This document shows, one piece after another, positions 11,090 through 24,806 of a stretch of 64,000 nucleotides of DNA (position 1 is its first letter; every line of letters starts with the position of its first letter). The notes under the pieces were generated by a model. It was not told where the DNA came from. It saw nothing but the letters and a program-made list of their open reading frames with translations, and did not search any database. Source of the DNA: Plectrocnemia conspersa (Eukaryota > Arthropoda > Insecta > Trichoptera > Polycentropodidae); assembly GCA_009617715.1 (NCBI GenBank), contig VTFK01000063.1, positions 1,116,001 to 1,180,000 on the forward strand, given 5' to 3'. The translations under genes and the position numbers were made by a program.

Positions 11090-13200
11090 AGATAAAGTAA
11101 AAAATATGGAATATCAAGAATCAAGACAAAAACATTATAAAAACTCTCTTACTTGGAAAAATATTAACTCTGAGTACCGGGAAGAATAAGATCATATTGG
11201 ATAAAGAACCTCCGGCAGTGGTTTATAAAGTGAAAATAAAACAAGCAAAAATACCTATTATTACGACATTATTAATTTTAAAATAGCGACTGTTATTAAA
11301 AAGCTTAGTAAATATATAATCAACGATATTTGCGTTAAATTAACATTGAAAAACCTGAATCTGGGTAAAAAAAATAATGGATAGTATTTTCTTATAAAAA
11401 ATAATAAATCTGATATACCACCAATGAAACTGCAAATAATACAGCTAATACAAAACTAGAAAATGTTAAGATGCTAATCAGGGCTAATACCTTAAAAAAA
11501 AAATCTTATTGAGATGTGATATTTTAATCGATTCATATCAAAAATCGTAAATTAAAAATTTTTTTTTACAAGTATATTTATAATTTAAAACATTACTAAT
11601 ATTATGTTGTATAGATTTTTAGTCATTTTATAAAATTTAATACACTAAAATGCCATTAATGGTCATGATAGCGTTAACGGTCTTTGAACTCATGGAACAC
11701 GTATACAAAAACATCAAAATATAATATACACATATACCTCGCAAGAAAAATAACAGCTAAAAAATGTACACGGTGAAATTTATGAATTGACAATGAACAG
11801 AAAATTTGAATTGCGTACGTGCGCCCCGTGTAACATATGCGGTTAATGGTTCCCAATATTTTTGGGATGTGCCGAGTTTTATTGCTTTTTCATTTTGATG
11901 CTCGATTTTACCGCACGTTTGAATTATAGAGTTGTTAAATTGTATTCTGCGCGTATAAATGTTTTATTTATGCGCGCGTGTGTATGCAAAGGTCTCGATA
12001 AAAAAAATATTTACCCGGAAAAGCACCATGCAATCCCTTGATGTACATCAGAAATTATGATAATCGATGGGTCGGTATTCAAAAAAAATATAATTTGTTA
12101 TACTAATTTAATTTAAATATTCTTAAAGTACATGTTAAAAATTTAGGTAATTACTAATATTAATTGCGTATTAAAAAAATATTTTGTGTTTTTAATTGTA
12201 GCGATTGATTTAGAATATAAATATAATTATAATACATCAAATAGAATTTACAATACAATTTTATAGAGTATCACATATAATACAACATAGACAGTTTTCA
12301 TGTAATGCCATTTAGGCCAACCTTCATAAACCCCAATCTAAACTTATGGTCAAAGAGTTATATTTTATTACGTCGGTTTATTGTAAATGTCCTTCGTCAA
12401 CGCCGAAAACAACGCAAAGGATCCTTTTTTGGCCATTTTATGGATGTACGGAATATTTTACAAGTTACCGAAATTCGCATTCTTGCATCGGTAGTGGTAG
12501 TAGTGTGTAGTAAACAATTGCGGTTTTACGGGCGGCGAGATAACACGGCTCATTAATTACCCAGTGGCGTGGGGTGACCTGGGTTCGGCGGTACACACGA
12601 ATTGTTAATTTTATTTCAACAATTTTCCGATGATAAACGATTTGCGGGGATCAGGTGCCTTTGGCCTGAGCCCCGGAAATTTAATCTTCTTAACGCGCAA
12701 AGGGTCAGCCGACTGACAATTTTATGTACACCAAACTAAATTATTTGCATAGTGATAGACTTGGATGTTGTAGTCTCGGACAAGCGTGCGGTCTGCGGCA
12801 CTAATCCTGTTAATAGGTTATCCGGTCTTATTGTAACTGGATTAATTATTTTCGTTTCGTCTAATTTATTATCAAAAAGACCAATGTTCGATTTGTTACG
12901 CGTTCAATACTATGCCACACTGTCAATATCACTGATGATATTTTTTTTATCAAGCTTACAATGCCAATTAATATTTCCTTCTTCCGTCTCCAGCAAAAGA
13001 TAGTGATGCTGGGAGACCCTAAGCAGCTTCGGACCGGGGTACCAACCGTGGATGGCTCAGGTTGAGATTTGGCAGTGGACCATCGTCACTGATGGGAAGC
13101 AATTATGCTCAAGTAAGGGTCGCTAATGAGCCGATAGGTAAGGGCTTACATATGACCTGAGGAAGTGGGCGGGAGCACCAAGCCCCGCGGCAAATAAAAA
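11090..13200. other. Intergenic DNA with a CpG-richer island at about 12300-13200
   Basis: The 5' part is plain AT-rich DNA. From 12300 the GC content and CpG frequency rise clearly, with short open frames at 12305-12556 and 12752-13003 that show no domain and look like by-products of composition. The block at 13000-13200 (GGGAGACCCTAAGCAGC onward) is non-repetitive here and unidentified. It could be regulatory DNA or the 3' end of an unrecognised retroelement, since a (TA)n tract follows directly. Confidence 0.4.
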
Positions 13201-13218
13201 AAATGCCATGACATTGAT

Positions 13219-14170
<952 letters not shown>

Positions 14171-16552
14171 TGTTTACTATCGAAAATATATTTTAAATAA
14201 TAGGCGTTAATACTCTGTTCTAAAAGTTTTTGAAACATGATTTGACATTTGCGAAACGTCCATTTGCTGTTCAAACCCAAACCTAACTTACACGAATTAA
14301 CCAAACCCAACACGATTAGACCTAACCACAATATTTTTAATCAAAAGTACAATATCCTAAAAACCCCTACTGTTTCAGGATAAAGCAAAATTATTTTTTA
14401 TGGCGGACAGAGATGATATTTGAATTTACTACACAAAATTTATACCATAAAAAACAAAATACATGTGTCTGTCTATCTGTCTGTCACAAAACCTTCCCGT
14501 TTGAATGACCGCTATGGCAAAAAATATATAATTTTTTGTTTAGGAAGAAAAACCATTTCGACTTTTGATTGATATGTTTGAATGTGTCCAGGATAAAAAA
14601 ATGAATGAATATATGAATGTTCCTAAACTCTGTTCTAGTTGCAACATTATATTATTGTATATTAAAATCATCCCTCTCACACATAAGTTGTAAGAGGAAG
14701 TAAATCGTGTATAGCAAGCTTCGAAATGCTCAAATTGTCATCTGGTGACATTTTTTTATCGGCATCATTATTAGAAAATTTATTTGCCAAACAATTAACT
14801 ATTATATAATTATGTTTTGTAAGGCAAAAAAAGCAATTTTTTGAGTATCAAATTTCTATAGGACTTATTTGCATACTAATCAAAATAAAAATATCGAAAA
14901 AAAAATCGTTAGATCTACAATTCGCACAGAGGGCGCAAAATTTGGAAAATATGACGAAAGAACCTCAAATTTTACCTTTACGCTTAAAATATACAGGTAA
15001 CGTTTTTTGTCTTTTGATAGTGTCTAATTACTTGATTTTAGTTGCTTGATGCTAGAAAAATTATATTTAAAACAAAATATGATTTTTTTAATACTTTTTT
15101 TTTGATTAGCATGCAAATACGTAACTTTTGAACCCTATAGGAAAAGTTCAAAGTTCAAAAATGGTTTTTATGGTAGTTTATATAAATAAACTTTCGATTT
15201 TAAATAAAAAATACCCAATTGACACATTATTTTTTTTGTAAAACCAAATAAAATTATTAATTACTAAATCGTTATCATAAAACAAAAAATATATGAAGAC
15301 TTGCTTTCAATCCAATAAACTACAAAAATCATTGACCTTTGAAATTTGAACCTACAATTTTTGTAAGGAAAATAACGAATGATCAGTTATGTGAGAATTA
15401 TTATGAAAAAATCGATGGTTTTGTGTGTTTAATGACCGTGAGAGTTTATTTTGTTAAACCTGATCGAAAAATCTTAGGGAAAATAAACGTTTTCTTAGAA
15501 ATTTCCGCAATTTGTGCCAATTTCCGGTTAAGAAAATAGTTATTTGATATCGAAACGGGCGCGGCGTTTAAATCGATATCGTACCGAATTTATGTATCCT
15601 ATAAATAAATCGTGTTGACGTAGAAAAAGAGTATAAATAACATATCGACGCCGAATATAATCGTTAGCTTTACAAGCACAGACCTTTTTTAATAATTGAT
15701 TAAAATAAAGTAGTTCTATTATTATGAAAGGCAAAATTTCTAGCTGTTTATGGACGTTCACATTAATATATAAAAGTTTGTCAAAAATGTAAGGTTCATT
15801 TTATAATATTGAAACTGGCAAATAATCTTAAAAAGCTTTATAATGTGAGATTTTTATAAAATATGATTTAGAGTAAGAGTAGTGTCAATACTAACTAAAA
15901 GTTTTAATAACAAATTTATATTTATAGCAATCGATTTTTAAATAATAATTAAATGCATTATCGATTACAAATATATATTTTTTTATTTTATTTTATTTGT
16001 AAAAACAAACACCTTTTTTTAAATAGTGTTATTTATTTTTAATCTATCCCATATGGATCTGGGTGGCTCAAAATAATTTCACTCAGAATATTTAATTTTT
16101 TTATTTTAAAAGAAAATATATGTTTATTTAACATACATACATCTAAGCTAAGTTAGAAATTTCAACGGACAATTAAAAATATATTATATAATCGAAGAAA
16201 CCAGACATTGATGTCATTAATTAAATATTTGCAAAAATCAAAATCTTTCACTAGTCAAAAAAATAATGAAATCTTTAGCTATTCTTCAAAAGAAAAAAGA
16301 TATAAAATGGGAAAAGAAATTATTCGCAGATTGTTTAATGGCTCGACAACTCTATTAAATCATTAGAATCCATTGAATAAATTAAAAAATTATCATTGGC
16401 GCAACGATAAGAATAATAACTTTTTAAGCCTTACAGAGAATAGTGTAAAAAAACCAACAGCGTACGGATTAATGGAAAAATAATTAAAATATTTTAATCT
16501 ACAGGTAAGAGAACGAATAACTTACAGTGTACATTTGAAGCCTTGATATCAA
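14171..16552. other. AT-rich intergenic DNA
   Basis: It contains a short CTGT/CTAT microsatellite at about 14466-14485 and the inverted-repeat structure listed separately. Open frames at 15339-15539 and 15540-15761 have no recognisable domain. Confidence 0.35.
14830..15180. repeat. Inverted-repeat structure, possible MITE remnant
   Basis: The block TATTTGCATACTAATCAAAA at about 14868-14888 is matched in reverse complement at about 15103-15125 (TATTTGCATGCTAATCAAAA). Weaker similarity, including CTATAGG, extends to both outer sides. About 200 bp separates the arms. No target duplication could be defined. Confidence 0.45.
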
Positions 16553-16556
16553 TTAA

Positions 16557-16661
16557 CCCAGATATGCCCAAGAAATTTTGTTCTCTTAAAATTGAATTTA
16601 TAAATAAAAAACAGTGGCACGAGTTTAGTGACCTACCCATGGGACAGTGGGCATATCTGAG
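16557..16661. mobile_element. 105-bp TTAA-flanked MITE (piggyBac type)
   Basis: The element starts CCCAGATATGCCCA and ends TGGGCATATCTGAG, 14-bp inverted termini with one mismatch. It is flanked on both sides by TTAA (16553-16556 and 16662-16665), the signature of piggyBac-type insertion. There is no coding capacity. The termini differ from those of the piggyBac element at 22202, apart from a shared CCC start, so that element is not its obvious source. Confidence 0.75.
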
Positions 16662-16665
16662 TTAA

Positions 16666-18337
16666 ACCAATATCAACACAAAATTATTTAAAATAAATCA
16701 CTAGAAAAGATCGAACTTCTGTGCCACACTGCACTTTAATGACGAATACCAGCGTTGACGAATCAGCGACTGTCCTTAAAAGAGAAAGCGAGACAACGAA
16801 GTACACGCTACATCGCTTCTCCCTCCCATATACATGTACACGCACACAATAACAAACCGGCATCCTTATCCCGAGCGTACTCTACAGTGTCATGAAAATA
16901 TGACGGAAAAGATACATTTTTATTTTGTAAAATAATATAATGTGCAAAAATGTTCCAGAAAAGTTGCATTTTAATTTAGATTTTTAAAATTTTTTGGTAA
17001 AATAAATTCATATTTGCGAAAAACGTTTTTTATTTGATATTGCTTTTTTTTGGTGCACATAAAATATTATCTTTGAGCTAAATTAGCTCATTATTATAGA
17101 ATTTTTAATATCCTAAATGTACGACCTATAATTCACTTTTAATTATTCATCACGATATTCATCCGCTATATTAGAAAAATCTAGATGAATTTAATCTGTG
17201 AAGTGAACTAATTTTGATCTCTAAGATGAAATATAAATTTAGAGTTAACAAGGTCCATATTGGATTCAAACCTATGTTTTTTATTTATCGACTTATACCA
17301 AAGGAACAGTTTCAAAGACTTTTGATAAGATATGAATATGGCTAATTAATTGCTTGGACTGATTTCCTCAGATAGCATTCTCATGTATAATTTGCTATTT
17401 TCAGATAACTTTTGCATGTAAAGTCAGCTTTATAGATATGTATTATTTTTATATTATGATAAAAGTTTTCATATATTATATATAATTAGATAAATCAGTC
17501 ATTTAAAATTATGTTTTGACTTCTACATACATATATACTAACTATAATAAAAATTATGCTGTGAAAAAAAATACCAATTAACAATTATTTATATTACTTT
17601 ATTCTAATTATTGCAAACCAATACCAAATCACATATCGATCCGTTCTATTCCTTTGATTATTTACGTCCAATATAATAAATTTCAAGAAGACCATTCAGT
17701 TCTTTGATAATATAAGGATATTTACAATACATACAATTTTATTTAGGAAAATTTCTTGAGAATTATCGAGAAAATCGAGAAGTAAGAATGACTATGAATT
17801 TTTCGAGAAATCAAATTACATCGAAAAAATAAATAAGGTAATTTTAGTACGGCTAAAATATTAATATAATACAAAGAGGTGTGTTTTTAATTAATAATAT
17901 TTATAGAACATTTACTCGATTTTTTACAGTTGTAAAAAAACATATTTGCGCTATATGATTATATTTTATATTTTATTTAACGTTTTCCTATTATATTTTT
18001 AATTTATTTACTATATTTTACGATAAGCTATTGGTTAATATAAATAATTAAAATTTAAAACAAGATCACTGTTTATGGATTCACGTTTCATTTAATATAT
18101 TTTCAGATAAATTTGAAACTTTCCATCTACATACACAAAGCAAAAAAGGGTTATCCATGAAAGGCGATTCTTTATTTTAATTGTATTAGTGTTTATTTTC
18201 TTCTGTCAAAAAAGATAAATTACTGGCCGCAAAAAGCCACTAGTATAATAATATTTATGAACGTAAAAAAATCCTAATATTTTTTTTACTTATAGGCAAC
18301 ATTTTTTATGTAACATTCGTAAAACTATATATATATA
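16666..18337. other. Intergenic DNA
   Basis: A moderately GC-richer patch at 16730-16880 contains no recognisable gene. The remainder is AT-rich, apart from the SINE-like segment listed separately. Confidence 0.35.
17225..17330 (-). repeat. Old SINE-like copy (family 2)
   Basis: On the minus strand a B-box-like GGTTTGAATCC is followed by AATATGGACC, matching GTGTTCAAATCCCATATGGAC in the better copy at 62806-62891. Similarity elsewhere is weak, so this is at best an old copy. Confidence 0.35.
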
Positions 18338-18344
18338 CTAGGAT

Positions 18345-18719
18345 TGTTACGGCGTATTATTATTTTTTATTAATATTGAACGTTTTATTTTACGACAATT
18401 CGCACTTACACAAGTGGGCCACAAATACACGACGTCGGGTACGTAATAAATATAATATTTTACATTACGTGCGGCAATAGCGAGGGGATTCGTTTTATTT
18501 ATCTTATTAAGTAGATAATATCATCGAATATAACGATTCAGTGCACACGGGTGGGTTTTCGTAAAACGAGGCGTGCTCGAGACATACACACACATTCAGA
18601 TGGGAAAATTTCTCGGCAAATTCTAAAACACTCTTCTTCTGGCGCTTTCTTCGAGCGCACAACCCTAGTGACACTAACCGTGCGCTTTCGAGTGCCAGTC
18701 TTCTAAACCATTATTTCCT
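18345..18719 (+). mobile_element. Candidate solo LTR
   Basis: The 375-bp segment begins TGTTACGGCG, a start I associate with insect LTR retrotransposons, and is flanked by identical CTAGGAT direct repeats (18338-18344 and 18720-18726). An AATAAA signal lies inside near 18451. Composition is GC-richer than the flanks. Against the call, the 3' end reads TTTCCT rather than the usual CA, and no second LTR copy or internal coding region is in the window. Confidence 0.4.
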
Positions 18720-18726
18720 CTAGGAT

Positions 18727-20494
18727 AGAGACGAAGAACTCAAAACCTTTTTTCCATTTTGATTTGACATCCAAAAGCGGCGTATGTCATTTAAAATTAA
18801 TATATACACTAACATTGTATGTTATTAAAATTATTTATTTTTAATACAGTTTTGATATTAAATTAATTGCACAATAAGAATGTTTTTGTAAATTTTATTT
18901 ATAAATCGGAATTTAATATTTAAAGTCTTAAAGGATTTTCGCAAAAGCTAGCGATGAAATTTTTAATATAAATATGCTCCATTGAACCACAAACAAATTT
19001 AGTTATTGTGAATAAATATTCGCATGATTACATCAATAATCACAACTCGATACTTGTATGCTTTACAAAGCTATACATAGCTGAGCAAAAAGCATTATTA
19101 AATAAAATGGTTAAGTATATCAAAAGATGTATGTATGACAAATGTAAAGATAAAAATTATTCGTTCGAACATTTATACGATTAGTAATAACAACGTTTAA
19201 TAATTTCGCCACAAGAATAAAATAACTTGATTTACAAAAATAACTTTACTAAATCTATATAAAAATAAATATTTTTCCTAATAAAAAATACAATTTTTCA
19301 ATGTCTATAAAAATTAAATTAATATTCTATTTTAGTTATTAGGTATAAAATGTTTCTCATGATAAAGTATTAAATTTAAAAATCGATAATAAAATTAAAA
19401 GATATGCTTTTTTATTGTGAATGTATATTATCATACTTTCAAAAGTACGTTTTACTTTATATTACACTTTCAAATTAATTTTAAGATTATGCTGGACAAG
19501 TAAAAACATCGTTTTATTTTTGAATATGAGTTGCGCTATTGAATCACAAATTATCGACTGGTTAACAATGTCATTGATCTCCTCTCCTTCCCCTTATGTA
19601 TTGAAATTAAAACGCTGCTATTTAAAATCACTACTCTTCGGAACAATAAAAACTTTCAATTTGTCGATATTTTTAAGATTTGTTGGCAATCCAAGACTAG
19701 GATTGCAATACCAGTAATAGTTATACTGGTATTGGGGCAAAAATCGACCTTTCATACTACTGTTATTACAAAATGAAATACTAGTAGTACAAACAAATGC
19801 AGTATTACTAATTTTAAATGGCAGAAAAATGCGTTTGATTGCTTTTTTATGTATTTAATTTTATAGCCTAATTTAAAGTAAAAATTATAGGCAAATTTAA
19901 ATATATGTTATACAAAATACAATTTAATAAATATTGAAATTGAAATTGAAAAATTTGACAGTAAAAAATAATTTATTTTTTTATGAATAATTTTATGTAC
20001 ACATTGATCGAATATATATAGATCTACTATAATATATTAAATATTATACTGGTTTTTTAATATAGTATCATATAAAACTTATTATAAGAATATATAAGAT
20101 TTATTCCGAAAATAAAATTTGATCTCACGGTGTTTCTCTAAATTCGGATTATTATTGTTTATAATATAAAATATATAATATAAAAAAATAAAAATTATAT
20201 ATTTTTGCAGAAGACACTTTTTATAATTTTAATAACGAATTTAGTGTAATAATAATAAGTAGGAAATAATGTAAAATATGTAGGAGTAATTTTTATACAA
20301 AACTGTTAATACTATTGATAATATATTCTAATATGATGCTGTATTTTAAAAACAGTATAATATTTAATATGTTGAAAATTATATTTTATTGTCACATTTT
20401 GTAATTTAAATTTCATTATTCATTAAATAACTCATTATATTGTTTTTATTACATAAGAAAAATAGGTATACTATCTAAAAACATCTATAGTTGT
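18727..20494. other. AT-rich intergenic DNA, nothing recognised
   Basis: The 98-codon open frame at 19421-19717 has no recognisable domain or promoter context and is not called. Confidence 0.35.
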
Positions 20495-20690
20495 ATAATA
20501 TGATATTTTCCCACTTTATTTATTATGCAATAATATTATATATGCTTCATGAATTAGATGAAACATTGTTGCAAAAAATACAAAATAGGGCAATAAATGC
20601 AGTTTATAAAAAAATATTTACAAGTTGTATGAGTACAATTAAAAGATGGGAATTATTGCATGTTTGAGAAATATTTAAGATAATATACAA
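20495..20690 (+). pseudogene. LINE reverse transcriptase C-terminal scrap
   Basis: The plus strand encodes a run including ELDETLLQKIQNRAINAV and then SCMSTIKRWELLHV. It aligns residue for residue with the region after RT motif D in the LINE at 1.8-5.9 kb (LDKQMLQK... SMIDRLEWLNV). It is a short remnant of that family or a close relative, with in-frame stops. Confidence 0.7.
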
Positions 20691-21169
20691 TAGGTAAAAA
20701 TAGCGTAGTTCGTAAGCATCATAAGATTCCCTATCGAGCTCGACGGTTTACCGTTACATTTTAATTAGAATCCACTACTATTTGCCTCTCAGCCATACAC
20801 CGTGGGGGTTTTAACCTGTGCTTCTAAAGAAATATTCACTATTTTATTTTTATTATATAATAATGCCCTTTTCATATAATAAATACAAATATTTTATTGT
20901 TTTTGGAAGCAAAAATAGTAGGAACACATTTAAAAATGACTATAATAATTATATTTATATAAAAGATCGTTGAAATTCTGCGTGAAATTAAAAAAAATCA
21001 GATACATAAGTAGTCAAATTATGAAATAAAGTTAGTAGTATTGTAGGTTAATCAAATTTATTCATTTAACAATCCAGAATGGACGCCGATCCTCTAGAAA
21101 TAAAAGTGGGAGGGGTGTCGCACGCAACGAAGAAAGAAATAAAGCATGCTATTTCGTGTAACGGTACTT
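20691..21169. other. Intergenic DNA, nothing recognised
   Basis: A short GC-richer patch at 20700-20820 has no identifiable gene. Confidence 0.35.
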
Positions 21170-21262
21170 CGTCCAGACGACATGGGAATCTTATGAAGCA
21201 GTCCGTAAGGTCCAGATTTGTAACTCAGAGGCCATATGTTCAAGTCCCGGCAGCAGACTCCA
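21170..21262 (+). repeat. tRNA-derived SINE-like copy (family 1)
   Basis: An A-box-like segment near AGCAGTCCGTAAGG and a B-box-like TGTTCAAGTCCCGG are spaced as in a tRNA. The segment aligns along its length with the copy at 48761-48827 on the other strand. Two or more dispersed copies favour a SINE over a tRNA pseudogene. The open frame spanning it (21079-21276) is not considered a gene. Confidence 0.6.
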
Positions 21263-21975
21263 ACATTTATTTATAAAAAGGCGCCATTATAAAAAAATAC
21301 TGGTTTGGTTTTCAAAGTAAGTTTAGTTTTAACATATACATGAATATATATGTTAAGACTAAAAAGTCTAGTGCATATTACTTCTTTTTAGGTAAACTTT
21401 ATATTTAATTAATTAACCTTATAACACATATGGTTTGCGCCTATCATATTACAATGGAAGGTTTATTAATATTAATTTTTCAGTAATTATATATGAATTA
21501 TAAAATTTTATTCCAGTAAAGTTGTTTTAATAAATTTAAATAATATTGGATTTAATACTAAAAATCTTAAGGGTAAATCGATATAAAAAAATAAGTAACT
21601 ATAAATAATAAAATATTTGAAAACTTTGTAATTACATAATTGAAAAAAAATATATGTGTAGGTACAAACATAATCTACAACAGCCTAATTAATATTTGTG
21701 CTTTATGAATTTAGTAAGATAATGTTTGAAACAATAAAAAAGAAAAATATTTATTATTTTAGAAATATGATTGAAGGAAAGAATTGTTTAAAAATATTAA
21801 AGCAAAATGTTTAGGTATTTGTATATAAATTAGATAATCAAAAGTAGTGTTTATGTATTAAGACATAAAAATGTACATACATTAGTCTAATGAATGATTA
21901 AAAAAAAAATATAGTGAAGGAATATATTTTTGTCGAAAGTTGCAATTTTATAAAGAAATATATTTTCTGCGTAAA
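21263..21975. other. AT-rich DNA, nothing recognised
   Basis: No coding or repeat signal was found. Confidence 0.35.
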
Positions 21976-21979
21976 ATGA

Positions 21980-22130
21980 ATATGATGCAAGCTTTGTTAC
22001 AGCGACTTTAAATGTTTTAAGTGATCTATTACTATTGAATTATTAATGCCTAACCTTTGTGCAAGCTTTCGAATTACTGTGCGTAAGACTTATCTGACTT
22101 CGCCTTTAGTCTTTGGTTTGATAAATAAAA
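21980..22130 (-). pseudogene. mariner transposase helix-turn-helix remnant
   Basis: The minus strand encodes TVIRKLAQRLGINNSIVIDHL, which fits the DNA-binding helix-turn-helix of mariner-type transposases (compare R-x-L-A-x-x-L-G-V-S-H-T-T-I-x-x-H-L). It is followed by stops. It lies just left of the piggyBac insertion, and no catalytic domain is present. Confidence 0.45.
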
Positions 22131-22201
22131 TAGATAATTAGCTATTAGTGGACAAACTTTTTCATTGATTTTACTGGCATATTTTAACATATTGAATTTA
22201 A

Positions 22202-24802
22202 CCCTTTCAGACCTGGTGTTCATAATTATGTACATCAAGTTCATTATTTTTTTTTATGAACTTGGATCGATATTTTTTATTCACACCTAATTTTTTTAAG
22301 TCTGGCAACATTCATTAACCTTACTTAAAATTTACGTCAGCGTGTGTCGAGTTGTTCCTGAGATATTCGGTAAATTAAGACATCATGGCCGAGAAATTTT
22401 CAAAAGTACAAGGTAAGTGTATTTAAATTGATTTTTTTCACAGAACTTATAATCAAAGTTTTAAAATATTTACATATAATAATGTAGAAAAAATTACAGT
22501 TGATTTATTATTATTATTTTTTGTTTCCTAAAAAAATTTTTTTTTTTAATTTACGATCAATTAAAAATGATGTACATAATTATGTACAAATAGTCCCCAT
22601 GGTTGCAATATAAGAATTAATATATTTTCGATAATGTTTTTTTTTTGTACTACTCAATCGTAAATTATGCACTATAAATAATCAATTACTTATAAAAATA
22701 GCTATTTAAATATTTTTAGAAAGAATCTACGACCCTACAAACGAAAAGGATATGGAGGAAGTTTACGAATTACTTGAAGATTCTGATTTTGGACTAGATG
22801 ATGACGAATTCGAAGACATGGACACTGAATATGAGGCTACATCAAATATAATAAGAGTAGGTGCTGATCGCATGGATGCAAATAATATTCCAGCAGATAG
22901 ACACGACATTGAAATTAGTAACACTGAAGATAACGAGTTGATAACTAACAAACAAAATATTAAATGGCGGCGTAGAAATTTTGAAAATCCAAACATAACT
23001 TGGACTGATAAAACGAACTTGAATTATACTGATATATTGGATCCGATAAATTATTTCAATAAATATATAAATGAAGAGGATTTTGAAAAAATGGCCGAAT
23101 TTACAAATTTATTTGCAATTCAAAAAAATTGTAATAATTATAAAATGTCAGATAAAAATGAAATGAAAACACTTTTTGGACTACATATAGCAATAGGAAC
23201 TTTAAAGTTGCCTCGAGTACGTCTGTTTTGGGATAGATCTCTTGGTATTAATTTATTTATTGATTCAATGTCAAGGGATAGATTTTTCCAATTGAGGAGT
23301 AATTTACATCTTGTAAATAATTTAGAAATACCTGCAAATAATATTGATAAACTTTATAAAGTACGTCCAATATATAATTCAATTAGAAAACGTTGTCTTG
23401 ATTTACAAAAGGAAGAAAACTTATGCGTTGATGAGCAGATCGTGCCTTTTAGAGGGCAACTCTCAATAAAGCAGTATATAAAAGGAAAACCATCACCATG
23501 GGGAATAAAATTTTTTGTTCTTTGTGGAAAATCAGGACAGATGTACGATTTTATTATTTACCAAGGTAATACGACGGAGTTAGACTGCAACAAAAAAAAA
23601 ACTCTATGGTTTAGGAGCATCGGTTGTGCTTCATCTAACAGAGAGTATTCAACAGGAAGGGCATAAATTATATTATGATAATTATTTCTCTTCATTCGAT
23701 TTATTAAAAACATTATACCGCCGTAAAATATACGCTGCAGGAACAATACGAGTTAACAGGTTTGCTAATCCTCCATTACGATCCGACAAAGATATGAAAA
23801 AAGAAACGAGAGGATGTAGCGATGAAGTTACAAGCATAGATGGTGAAGTAGTTTTAGTCAAATGGCTGGATAGCCGTGCAGTTACACTCGCATCAAATTT
23901 CGTTGGAACTGGTGCAATTGATGAAGTTGAACGTTGGGAGAAAAAAAAAAAAAAATACATCAAAGTAAAACGTCCTGAAATTGTAAAGCTATACAATCAA
24001 TCGATGGGAGGCGTCGATCTTTTAGATCAATTGATAGGGCTTTACCGAATATCTATTAGATCGAGGAAGTGGACCCTTCGATTAATTTTTCATGCGGTGG
24101 ACTTGGCAATTGTAAATAGTTGGTTAGAATATAGATGTGCAATGAGAAAATTAGATATACCACATAAAAAACAATTAGATTTATTACATTTTCGGATGCG
24201 TCTTTCTGAAAGTCTTGTAAAGATGGGCAAATCTAATATTTTATCTAATAGAGGGAGACCAAGCAAAAGTTCGCCATCACCATTAGCAAAGCGATTAAAA
24301 TTTGGTCAGGAAGTACGTCCTATATCGGAAATACGATATGACATGACAGACCACATGCCATTTCTCGATAATAACAAAGAGGGAAAAAGATGCAAAAATA
24401 ACTGCAATAAGAGGACACATTTTTATTGTGATAAATGTAAAGTACATTTATGTCTCACAAAAAAACAAAATTGTTTCGCCTCGTACCACCGCAAGTAAAA
24501 AGTTTTATTTTATTATCAATATGTTTTAAAAATAAGTTTTTAATTGTATTATAGTATAAGCTATAAAAATTATGTCTGTGTGGAATTTATTTCATTTAAT
24601 TATTAAAAAAAAACTGCATCGATTTCATTACATTGTGACGCTTGAGACGGTTTGTACATAATTATGTACATATTTTTTTTTATAGTAAATATGAGAATAG
24701 AAAATTTATTTTAATGTTTTTATTTTCCTTAAGCCTAAATGAACCCAAATATATCAAAAAATATTTTTTATCGCACTTAACAATAAATCAGGTCTGAAGG
24801 GG
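22202..24802 (+). mobile_element. Complete piggyBac transposon
   Basis: The 2601-bp element begins CCCTTTCAGACCTG and ends CAGGTCTGAAGGGG, 14-bp inverted termini with one mismatch, flanked by TTAA at 22198-22201 and 24803-24806. It contains a single two-exon transposase gene in the sense direction. Three copies of a TGTACATAATTATGTACA palindrome lie outside the main exon (22217-22234 with one change, 22571-22588 and 24653-24670) and may be internal transposase-binding sites. Apart from one frameshift the element looks intact, suggesting a fairly recent insertion. Confidence 0.93.
22385..24498 (+). CDS. piggyBac transposase, two exons, one frameshift
   Basis: The enzyme would excise and reinsert the element at TTAA sites. 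Exon 1 (22385-22412) encodes MAEKFSKVQ and ends at a consensus donor AG then GTAAGT; exon 2 starts at 22720 after TTTTTAG and continues in frame with the methionine at 22752. Full length would be about 600 residues, normal for the family. The acidic N-terminus precedes the DDE domain. The three catalytic aspartates are visible in CVDEQIVPFRG, YYDNYFSS and GGVDLLDQ. A cysteine-rich domain (CKNNC, CDKCKVHLC, HR) closes the protein. The frame is broken in the A10 run at 23592-23601, where a single extra A would explain it; this may be a mutation or a sequencing error. The gene lies entirely within the element. Confidence 0.9.
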
Positions 24803-24806
24803 TTAA

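Noticed and set aside
21079..21276. 65-codon open frame
   Set aside because: It spans a tRNA-derived SINE-like copy and has no protein features.
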